Assembly: GCA_003513855.1 (NCBI GenBank)
Contig: DOTC01000018.1
Span: forward strand, 1 to 6,541
Direction: 5' to 3'
From: Deltaproteobacteria bacterium
Lineage (GTDB): Bacteria; Desulfobacterota; Deferrimicrobia; Deferrimicrobiales; Deferrimicrobiaceae
Length of the DNA: 6,541 bases
Both the position numbers and the translations under genes were made by a program. Below the pieces are notes generated by a model. That model was not told the DNA's origin. It was given only the letters and a program-made list of their open reading frames with translations, and searched no databases. Of this stretch, positions 1 through 4,989 are shown in pieces; the first letter of the stretch is position 1; every line of letters begins with the position of its first letter.

Positions 1-1
1 G

Positions 2-112
2 CAGTTCCTCGAGACGTTCAAGGAATATCCGCCGAGCGCACCCCCCTCGAGCTTTGGCGTCGAGGATGCGCTGAAGGCCCTCGAGCAGGGGTATCGCGGG
101 GCCGGGAAGTAG
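2..112 (+). CDS. Arylsulfatase, C-terminal end (5' part outside window)
   Basis: The reading frame entering from the left edge gives 36 residues and ends at TAG 110-112. It contains QFLETFKEYPP followed by SSFGVEDALKALEQ. This Phe-Leu-x-Thr-Phe-Lys-Glu-Tyr/Phe-Pro-Pro pattern with a closing amphipathic helix is, from memory, typical of the extreme C-terminus of bacterial arylsulfatases of the alkaline-phosphatase superfamily (about 550 residues), which hydrolyse sulfate esters, usually in the periplasm. The catalytic Cys/Ser (formylglycine) motif and metal ligands would lie upstream of the window and cannot be checked. The same frame continues after the stop with another sulfatase-like stretch. 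Family assignment rests on a short tail only. Confidence 0.6.
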   Translation, partial: QFLETFKEYPPSAPPSSFGVEDALKALEQGYRGAGK

Positions 113-256
113 GCGAAGAACGACGGGAAGTTCGTATTCGTGCACACCGGCAACTTCGCCGGAATGGGCGAGCTGTTCGTGAACGGCAAGAGCGTCGGGA
201 AAGTGGATATGTGGATCTATCCCCCGGGGGGGGAGGGGATTTTCGGAGTGGGTGAA
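113..256 (+). pseudogene. In-frame sulfatase C-terminal-domain-like remnant
   Basis: Directly after the TAG of the arylsulfatase, the same frame stays open for 47 codons to TAA 254-256. It encodes DGKFVFVHTGNFAGMGELFV followed by NGKSVGKVDM and then a Gly/Pro-rich tail over a C5G8 run (221-233). The pattern Gly-Glu-Leu-Phe-Val-Asn-Gly-Lys-x-Val-Gly-Lys resembles the beta-sandwich strand pair near the C-terminus of long AtsA-type arylsulfatases. There is no start codon with a ribosome site, so this is probably a decayed end of a second sulfatase or a fused copy. The similarity is from memory and the stretch is short. Confidence 0.33.
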
Positions 257-417
257 TAAACTATCCGTTTATCTGGGGGAAACCTGCGCATATGAACCGG
301 ACCACTTGGGAGGGGGTCGCGGATTGATATCCGGCCATGAAGCGGTGATAATTTGATGGCACCGATGGTGGAGGTATTCGTGATGAGACGAACGGGAGAT
401 CGAGGGACAAAAGCGCG
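257..417. other. Intergenic DNA, no gene seen
   Basis: Between the sulfatase remnant and the membrane protein I see no convincing coding frame, no tRNA and no copy of the interspersed motif. No good promoter stands out. A 12-codon ORF starting at ATG 383 overlaps the GTG start at 418 (its TGA is 419-421), which could couple translation weakly. Confidence 0.4.
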
Positions 418-969
418 GTGAGCCTCCGGCAGAAATTGAGGGATGAGATCAGAGCGGTCGCGCTTGCAACGCTCTACTTTGCCACGTGGATTGGCTTGCT
501 GGTGCTTCTTAAGACACTCATCCTCGCGGAATACCGAATCGAATTTCATGGATTGTCCGCAGCGTTGGTCGGCGCACTCGTTCTCGCCAAGGTCGTCCTC
601 GTGCTGGAACATGTTCCGCTGGGAAAGTGGGTCAGGACCCGTCCAGCGCTGATCGAGGTCGCCTTGCGCACGGCCTTGTACGCCTTTGGGGTGTTCGTTG
701 TGCTGCTTTTAGAGAAGGCTTTCGAAGGACGGCGCGAGCATGGCGGTTTTGGCTCCTCACTGATGGCAGTGTTCCGGCACGCGGAAGATCACCACGTCTG
801 GGCCAACACGATCTGTCTGTCCAGCGCGTTGCTGGGGTATAACGCCCTCTCTGTTGTCCGGCGACACCTTGGGGAAGGAGAACTGATCCGGCTGTTCTTG
901 TCTCCCCTTCCGGAGGAGAAGGGGCCAAAGCACTCGGGGTCCCCTGCGCCGTCTAAGCAAAGGAGGTAG
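418..969 (+). CDS. Four-helix integral membrane protein of unknown function
   Basis: This is a 183-residue protein with a GTG start. The frame is open upstream only to 352, with no better start. A GAGGG at 402-406 is a modest ribosome site. Hydrophobic segments fall at about residues 16-36, 46-64, 79-98 and 127-147, with charged loops between (VRTRPALIEV; EKAFEGRREHGGF). An HAEDHHVWANTI stretch precedes helix 4, and a basic tail follows (PLPEEKGPKHSG...SKQRR). The type is familiar as a conserved hypothetical membrane protein of proteobacteria, but I know no function for it. The His/Asp-rich loop before helix 4 could bind metal; that is speculation. The final Arg-Arg codons (AGG AGG) form a strong Shine-Dalgarno for the short ORF at 977. 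Confidence 0.75.
   Translation: MSLRQKLRDEIRAVALATLYFATWIGLLVLLKTLILAEYRIEFHGLSAALVGALVLAKVVLVLEHVPLGKWVRTRPALIEVALRTALYAFGVFVVLLLEKAFEGRREHGGFGSSLMAVFRHAEDHHVWANTICLSSALLGYNALSVVRRHLGEGELIRLFLSPLPEEKGPKHSGSPAPSKQRR
961..966 (+). promoter_or_regulatory. Shine-Dalgarno AGGAGG embedded in the end of the membrane protein gene
   Basis: AGGAGG encodes the last two arginines of the membrane protein and lies 10 bases before ATG 977, a layout typical of translational coupling. The ORF it serves is only 15 codons long. Confidence 0.5.
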
Positions 970-976
970 ATAGGGC

Positions 977-1024
977 ATGAAAAGCTCCCCTGTCATCACA
1001 GTAGCAGGTCTGTCGCCCTCCTGA
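977..1024 (+). pseudogene. 15-codon ORF, probable truncated start of a lost downstream gene
   Basis: ATG 977 is preceded by a perfect AGGAGG, and the ORF reads MKSSPVITVAGLSPS before TGA 1022-1024. The strong ribosome site and the tight spacing to the upstream stop suggest this was once the second gene of an operon. What remains is too short to assign. It lies 60 bases before the first interspersed motif, consistent with loss of the rest of the gene by rearrangement there. A genuine small leader-type peptide cannot be excluded. Confidence 0.3.
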
Positions 1025-1083
1025 ACCTGCCCACGTTTTGGGTCAACTGGACGAGGGGATTTTTACCGGAGGACGTACAGACC

Positions 1084-1100
1084 GCAAACCCCGTGTAAAC
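1084..1100 (+). repeat. Interspersed 17-base motif, copy 1
   Basis: Reads GCAAACCCCGTGTAAAC, one mismatch from consensus GCAAACCCCGTGCAAAC, and is preceded by GACC as in copies 2 and 3. A CCCACGTTTT block at 1030-1039 also occurs upstream of copy 5 (6425-6434). The copy lies just beyond the 3' end of the dehydrogenase gene. Confidence 0.7.
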
Positions 1101-1160
1101 ATCTTGCTTTTTCGATGGGTTCATTCGAATCGCCGGTCGTGACGCTGGGAGCGAGTACAA

Positions 1161-2120
1161 TCAGCCCTTGACGACGTTGACCGGCGCCCCCGCGATGAAG
1201 CGGGCGAGATTTTCCACCGCGATGTCCATCAGTCGCTGGCGTGATTCCCTGGGCGCCCAGGCGATGTGCGGGGTGATGATGCAGCGCTCCGCCTTGAGCA
1301 AGGGATTGTCCTCCTTGATGGGCTCGCTCGACACGACATCGAGTCCCGCCCCGCCGATCTTGCCGCTCTCGAGCCCTTCGTAGAGATCCTGCTCCACGAT
1401 GAGAGGGCCGCGAGAGGTGTTTATGATGAACACGCCGTCCCTCATCTTGGCGATGTTCGCCTTGTTGATAATCCCCTGGGTGGAAGGGAGGAGCGGGCAG
1501 TGCAGCGAGATTACGTCCGAGGAGGAGAGCAGGGTGTCCAGGTCGACGTAGCGGCAAGTTTCGCTCTCGATCCCCGGGACTTCGTACTCGTCATGCGCAA
1601 GAATTCTCATGCCCAAGGCCTGGGCGATCCTGGCGGTCGCTTGGCCGATGCGGCCGAATCCGATGATGCCCATGGTCTTGCTCGCGAGTTCGACAAGGGG
1701 GAATTTCCAGTAGCACCAGTCCGCGCTGTTCTGCCACTCGCCTGCGAACACCGAATCAGAGTGCGCCCCGACGTGGTAACAGAGTTCCAGGAGAAGGGCA
1801 ATGGCCATCTGAGCCACAGCGGCCGTGCCATAGGTGGGGATGTTGGAGACCACGATGCCCCGTTCCACGCAGGCGGCGATGTCGACGACGTTGTAACCGG
1901 TCGCGAGCACGCCGATGTAGCGGATGGAGGGGCAGGCCTCGATGGCGGCCCTGTCCAGCGGCGTCTTGTTGATGATCACCGCCTCGGCCGAGCCGATGCG
2001 CTCCACGACCTTGTCGACGGGCGTCCGGTCATAGACGGTGAGCGAGCCAAGCGCCTCGAATCCGCTCCAGCTAAGGTCGCCGGGATTTTCGGTGTATCCG
2101 TCGAGGATCACGATATTCAT
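1161..2120 (-). CDS. D-2-hydroxyacid dehydrogenase (glycerate/hydroxypyruvate reductase type)
   Basis: A complete 319-residue protein, the usual family length, expected to be a cytosolic NAD(P)H-dependent oxidoreductase that interconverts 2-keto acids and D-2-hydroxyacids. The N-terminal substrate domain covers about residues 1-100, the Rossmann domain about 101-285, and the C-terminus returns to the first domain. Visible hallmarks are the dinucleotide motif GFGRIG at 154-159 with an acidic residue after the second strand (Asp177, favouring NAD), and the catalytic triad Arg237 (NTSRG), Glu266 (SSEP) and His285 (TPHIAW). The start NPGDLSW and the HIAWAPRESRQRL tail are typical of HprA-like enzymes, so hydroxypyruvate or glyoxylate is the likeliest substrate. 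The start is set by AAGGAG (2126-2131 on the complement), 5 bases from ATG. No partner gene adjoins it: it stands alone between two interspersed motifs. Confidence 0.92.
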   Translation of the reverse strand: MNIVILDGYTENPGDLSWSGFEALGSLTVYDRTPVDKVVERIGSAEAVIINKTPLDRAAIEACPSIRYIGVLATGYNVVDIAACVERGIVVSNIPTYGTAAVAQMAIALLLELCYHVGAHSDSVFAGEWQNSADWCYWKFPLVELASKTMGIIGFGRIGQATARIAQALGMRILAHDEYEVPGIESETCRYVDLDTLLSSSDVISLHCPLLPSTQGIINKANIAKMRDGVFIINTSRGPLIVEQDLYEGLESGKIGGAGLDVVSSEPIKEDNPLLKAERCIITPHIAWAPRESRQRLMDIAVENLARFIAGAPVNVVKG

Positions 2121-2445
2121 AGACTCTCCTTGTGCAGATTTTGGGTGGCAAGGCCGCGCATGGCCCTCGCGCTTGGGCGGTACCTTCGGGGGTGTTCCTC
2201 CCGGTTATGAGATTGAACCAGGTACCGATGGTCGTTCTGGTCACTCCTTGATCCGGGTCGAATCCCGCGTCCTTCGCGGTTCGACAATGAGCGAGTGCGC
2301 GTTGAGGGCAGAGGCCGCGAATCCGTTCTTGTCGCGGTGCGATTCGACGATTGTCGCGGCCAGGGAACGCCGGATAGGAACCATCTTAACCGAATCTTGC
2401 CACCTTATTTGCAAATTGATGGCGGGATTTTCGTTAGTCCAGCCT
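2121..2445. other. Long intergenic region upstream of the dehydrogenase, no convincing gene
   Basis: This stretch must hold the promoter of the dehydrogenase (reading leftward), but I see no clear -35/-10 pair. It contains a bulged hairpin (2258-2284), two GGTACC palindromes (about 2180 and 2221), and tRNA-like scraps. These are CTCATAA followed by CCGGGAGG on the complement near 2195-2210, like a tRNA-Met anticodon arm, and GGGTCGAATCCC near 2255-2266, like a T-arm lacking one T. The scraps are too damaged to call. Short ORFs here show no recognisable protein. Confidence 0.4.
2258..2284. other. Bulged inverted repeat (hairpin)
   Basis: TCGAA, a two-base bulge, CCGCG, loop TCCTT, CGCGG, TTCGA: two perfect 5-bp stems stacked across a 2-nt bulge. 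There is no T-run on either side, so it is not an obvious intrinsic terminator. It could be an operator or a relic of a structured RNA. The left arm overlaps a T-arm-like sequence. Confidence 0.35.
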
Positions 2446-2452
2446 ACGGACC

Positions 2453-2469
2453 GCAAACCCCGTGCAAAC
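2453..2469 (+). repeat. Interspersed 17-base motif, copy 2
   Basis: Exact consensus GCAAACCCCGTGCAAAC, preceded by TACGGACC. Five bases later comes a small hairpin, CCG-TTTT-CGG at 2475-2484. The copy lies between the dehydrogenase promoter region and the 3' end of the lipoprotein gene. Confidence 0.75.
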
Positions 2470-2513
2470 GAAGGCCGTTTTCGGGGTCTGGAAGGGTTTT
2501 GGCGGATACCTTT

Positions 2514-2530
2514 AAGGAGAGATACTCCTT
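2514..2530 (-). terminator. Possible weak terminator of the lipoprotein gene
   Basis: A perfect inverted repeat, AAGGAG-AGATA-CTCCTT, starts one base beyond the lipoprotein stop codon on the complement. It is A/T-moderate and is followed on that strand only by AAAGG, with no U-run. It may act as a hairpin at the mRNA end, but termination is uncertain. Confidence 0.3.
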
Positions 2531-2531
2531 G

Positions 2532-3499
2532 TCACCATTGCGGCACACCGGCCCCATCCGTCTTCACGAGGTAGGCGTCGACGCCCCCCGCGCCCATGGA
2601 TGTGATGGATCCCGCCGCGATGAACCCGCCGTCCGAAGTCTGACGAACCGAGCGGCCGACCTCGCTTCCGGTTCCGCCGAAAGATTGTTCCCAGAGGAGG
2701 GTTCCGGCGGCACTCACCTTGGCCAAATAGACGTCGAACCCGTGGTTGGCACCGCCGCCCGATCCCGCACCGGCAAGGATATAACCGTTGTCCGATGCCT
2801 GCTGGATCGAAAAGCCGATGTCGCCGCCAGGACTGCCGAAGGTGTTATCCCATGAAATCGTCCCGCCAGAGGTTGTTTTCGCAACATACGCGTCTCCGGT
2901 AGGTACAGGGTCTGCCCCCCTCCTGCTGGACTGGTTCCGGTAGCCCCGACGACGATGTATCCGCCGTCGGCGGTCTGCTGCACCGCATATCCCATGGAAT
3001 TTGGGTAAGAAGATCCCCCGCTCGAAACGGTCCCGACAACCGTCTCCCACGCAAGAGTCAGATCGGCGCTCAGCTTCCGGAGCGTCAACTCTCCCGAGAA
3101 ATCCGGCGGAAGCCAAAATGCTGAATTGGGCAGATTGCCGGAGATCTCATTGTCGACGCCGGTCACGATATACCCGCCATCGGAGGTCTGCTGGATGGAA
3201 AACGCGTAATCGTGGCCGGAATACCCGAACGTCTTCTCCCGGAGCACGTTGCCGGAAGCATCGGTTTTCACCACCCAGGCGTCATAACCGCCCGCTCCCT
3301 GGGAATCGGTGAATCCCGCGAAAATGTAGCCGCCATCGGAGGTCTGCTGCACCGACCAGGCGTAATCGTTCCCGGCGCCACCGTAGGTTCTGCCGGGAAT
3401 CGATGGGCTCACGGAACCGCCCCCTCCTCCTCCTCCGCATCCGGCAAAGGTAACTACCGCTACCGCTGCTATCACGATTAGGCCAACGCTCCGATTCAT
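2532..3499 (-). CDS. Repeat-containing lipoprotein, interrupted by a one-base frameshift
   Basis: Read across one frameshift, this is a protein of about 322 residues. The N-terminus MNRSVGLIVIAAVAVVTFAG has a lipobox ending at Cys21 (FAGC), followed by seven glycines, a linker common in exported lipoproteins. Five repeats of about 50-65 residues follow. Each contains SxQQTSDGGYIxxG, then a Tyr-Asp-Ala-Trp/Tyr-x-x-Lys strand and a closing TFG, as in beta-propeller-like blades. The function is unknown; surface binding or structural roles are likely. The first frame runs 3499 to 2714 and drifts into nonsense after TSPAGGGQ. The second frame resumes with PTGDAYVAK and ends at TGA 2532-2534. Adding one base to the C6 tract at 2915-2920 restores the whole gene. 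AAGGAG (3507-3512 on the complement) fixes the start. It is either a sequencing error, a recent mutation or a slippage switch. Confidence 0.8.
2915..2920. other. C6 homopolymer at the frameshift site
   Basis: Six Cs (six Gs on the coding strand), where one extra base rejoins the two halves of the lipoprotein reading frame. Repeat blade 3 is incomplete in either single frame and complete across the join. Confidence 0.6.
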
Positions 3500-3549
3500 C
3501 CCCGATCTCCTTCAGGAGCAGTCAGGCCGATACCGGATTGACAATTCAT

Positions 3550-3566
3550 GGGAGAGAATGACTCCC
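3550..3566. other. Inverted repeat in the lipoprotein promoter region
   Basis: GGGAG-AGAATGA-CTCCC overlaps the proposed -10 of the leftward promoter, an arrangement compatible with a repressor operator or an mRNA leader hairpin. Confidence 0.25.
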
Positions 3567-3583
3567 GGATATTCTGAAGTCAA
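3555..3583 (-). promoter_or_regulatory. Candidate sigma-70 promoter of the lipoprotein gene
   Basis: On the complement, TTGACT (3578-3583) is followed after 17 bases by CATTCT (3555-3560), about 56 bases upstream of the start codon. The -35 is good and the -10 is poor. Confidence 0.3.
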
Positions 3584-3653
3584 TTTAATAATTCCATGAT
3601 GTCTGCCGGGAAAGAAACCGCTGCTGGTGGTTGGGCCCAATCCCGCACGGACC

Positions 3654-3670
3654 GCAAACCCCGCGCAAAC
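3654..3670 (+). repeat. Interspersed 17-base motif, copy 3
   Basis: GCAAACCCCGCGCAAAC, one mismatch from consensus, preceded by CACGGACC. It opens the long direct repeat that ends near 3808. Confidence 0.75.
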
Positions 3671-3714
3671 AGCCACCATTCTCGGGCGGAAAACGTAGTT
3701 TCCCTGAGGGGGTG

Positions 3715-3743
3715 TTGACGCCGGAAATCCTATTCCATATGAT
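3715..3743 (+). promoter_or_regulatory. Sigma-70 promoter (tRNA-Arg type), upstream of nuclease gene
   Basis: TTGACG (3715-3720), a 17-base spacer, then TATGAT (3738-3743): five of six consensus bases in each box at ideal spacing. The tRNA-like sequence begins 16 bases after the -10, as expected for a tRNA promoter. The next gene on this strand is the nuclease at 3847, so it is the likely promoter of that gene. Confidence 0.7.
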
Positions 3744-3759
3744 GATTTGTCTCTCATGT

Positions 3760-3798
3760 GCGCCCTTAGCTTAAGCTCATAGAGCACTTGACCACGAA
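3760..3798 (+). pseudogene. tRNA-Arg(ACG) 5' half, degenerate copy
   Basis: GCGCCCT acceptor strand, TA, a damaged D-arm (GCTT...GAGC), CTTGA anticodon stem and loop CCACGAA with anticodon ACG at 3794-3796 (position 33 is C instead of the universal T). After the loop, CGGTT cannot pair with CTTGA, and no T-arm or acceptor 3' strand follows. It is a non-functional half-gene that now forms part of the leader of the nuclease mRNA. Confidence 0.65.
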
Positions 3799-3806
3799 CG
3801 GTTGAT

Positions 3807-3822
3807 GCCCCTTGCGAGGGGC
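3807..3822 (+). promoter_or_regulatory. Perfect hairpin in the nuclease 5' leader
   Basis: GCCCCT-TGCG-AGGGGC, a 6-bp GC-rich stem with a tetraloop, begins where the tRNA-derived repeat ends and finishes 24 bases before the nuclease ATG. No U-run follows, so it is more likely an mRNA-stabilising or translation-affecting hairpin than a terminator. Confidence 0.4.
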
Positions 3823-3834
3823 CAACCTCCCTGG

Positions 3835-3840
3835 AAGGAG
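3835..3840 (+). promoter_or_regulatory. Shine-Dalgarno AAGGAG deciding the nuclease start
   Basis: AAGGAG sits 6 bases before ATG 3847. An in-frame ATG at 3802 would add 15 residues ahead of the signal peptide, lies inside the tRNA-derived repeat and has no ribosome site. Confidence 0.7.
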
Positions 3841-3846
3841 AAGAAG

Positions 3847-4893
3847 ATGGTGAACCGATTCCTCGCCTTGATGGCGGCCGTGGCCTTCAGCGCCATAGCA
3901 TCGAGTGCGCAAGCCTTCGATCATCCGGGGCACATGGTGACCGCGAACATCGCATTTGCCGAAATCGAGCGGGCGCGTCCCGATCTGATCGAGAAAATGG
4001 GACTGCTCTTCCTGGCCCACCCCCAAACCGCCCCCTTCTGGGTGGCGGCGGGAGAGGCCAAGGGCACGGAACGCGTGCGGCGCATGTTCCTCGAAGGCGC
4101 ACGCTGGGCGGACGACAACAAATTCAGGCCGGATGATCGTCTGACCTGGCATTCGGCGCGCTGGGCCGTTGTCGCGAAGGATGCTCCGCCGGAAGCAAAA
4201 GCGGCGGTGGAGGCGCGCGGTGGCAAGCCAGCCGGCCAGGCCATCGAGGCGCTGGAGTTGAATTTCGGCACGGTGGCGAATCCTGAATCCTCGCCTGCCG
4301 AGCGCGCGCTCGCGTTGGGCTGGGTGCTTCACATCATGGGCGACATCCACCAACCCATGCATGTGAGTGACCTCTTTTCGGAGGACTTTCCGACGGGCAA
4401 CGGGGCCGGATCGATGAGTTACGTGATGGACCCGGTCACTCAGACTCCAATAACGTTACACATCCTTTGGGACAGCAATAACCTTCGTACTCCGTCGCTG
4501 GAGGAGGTCGACCGGGCCACGCAGGCATACATGAAGAAACATCCGCGTTCTTCGTTCCCGGAACTCGAGAAACATCCGCTCAGCGAGCCGGAGTTCTTCA
4601 AGAAATGGGCACTGGAGAGTCATCAGGTTGCCAAGGACTGGGCCTTCGACCTCAAGACACTCCCCGATCCGAACAAGGACCAGCCTGCCGAGAAGCTTGT
4701 CGAGGGCATGGTCAAATTCATCCTCTATGGGATTTCACCGGTCAAAGAAGCGCCGGAGCTGCCGGCTGGATACTGGGAGAAACTGCAGGCCACGACGGAA
4801 CGGCGCCTGACGCTGGCCGGTTACCGGATCGCAGACCTGCTCCTTTCGGCGGCCGATCAAATCGAAGCGCAAAGAAAGTTCGTCGGGTATTGA
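3847..4893 (+). CDS. S1/P1-family zinc-dependent nuclease, exported
   Basis: 348 residues. The Sec signal peptide (hydrophobic core about residues 5-18, cleavage SAQA|F after 23) leaves a mature start FDHPGH. In S1/P1 nucleases the mature N-terminal residue and nine side chains bind three zinc ions. Candidates here are Phe24 (new N-terminus), His29, Asp89 (ARWADD), His102 (LTWHS), His162, Asp166 and His172 (LHIMGDIHQPMH), then His205 and Asp209 (LHILWDSN). Spacing within the His-x3-Asp-x5-His cluster matches the family. The usual N-terminal Trp is replaced by Phe. Family enzymes cleave single-stranded DNA/RNA and 3'-nucleotides; phospholipase C shares the fold. This one should act in the periplasm or outside, releasing nucleotides or phosphate. 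It lies 96 bases upstream of a phosphatase lipoprotein on the same strand, probably co-transcribed from the tRNA-type promoter. Confidence 0.88.
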   Translation: MVNRFLALMAAVAFSAIASSAQAFDHPGHMVTANIAFAEIERARPDLIEKMGLLFLAHPQTAPFWVAAGEAKGTERVRRMFLEGARWADDNKFRPDDRLTWHSARWAVVAKDAPPEAKAAVEARGGKPAGQAIEALELNFGTVANPESSPAERALALGWVLHIMGDIHQPMHVSDLFSEDFPTGNGAGSMSYVMDPVTQTPITLHILWDSNNLRTPSLEEVDRATQAYMKKHPRSSFPELEKHPLSEPEFFKKWALESHQVAKDWAFDLKTLPDPNKDQPAEKLVEGMVKFILYGISPVKEAPELPAGYWEKLQATTERRLTLAGYRIADLLLSAADQIEAQRKFVGY

Positions 4894-4989
4894 TTGGAAC
4901 AGCCCCAGCCCTGATGGAGATTTTCTCTGGCCACAAAGGTCTTAGAGGGGAAATAATTATTCGATATTAAAAGGGAAAGGTGTCTAACC

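Larger units (their letters stand above)
3654..3808 (+). repeat. Long direct repeat, left copy (motif + promoter + tRNA-Arg half)
   Basis: About 155 bases matching 6258-6411 along the whole length. Shared elements in order are the 17-base motif, a G-rich stretch with GTTTCC, TTGACGCCGGAAA, TATGATGA, CTCTC, the tRNA-Arg 5' half, and GTTGATGC. The two copies differ at many positions, and the left copy carries more tRNA-damaging changes, so this is an old duplication and not an assembly artefact. Together the copies bracket the nuclease and phosphatase genes. Confidence 0.75.

Noticed and set aside
1266..2210. 314-codon + strand ORF
   Set aside because: It lies antisense to the dehydrogenase, whose protein has every family hallmark. 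Its own product is Asp/Gly/Arg-rich shadow sequence with no recognisable domain.
2038..2855. Overlapping + strand ORFs across the intergenic region and the lipoprotein gene
   Set aside because: Products are low-quality translations with no known motifs. They run through motif copy 2 and antisense to lipoprotein repeats.
3802..3846. Upstream in-frame ATG as the nuclease start
   Set aside because: It has no ribosome site, begins inside the tRNA-derived repeat, and would place 15 charged/proline residues before a normal signal peptide. ATG 3847 has AAGGAG at 6 bases.
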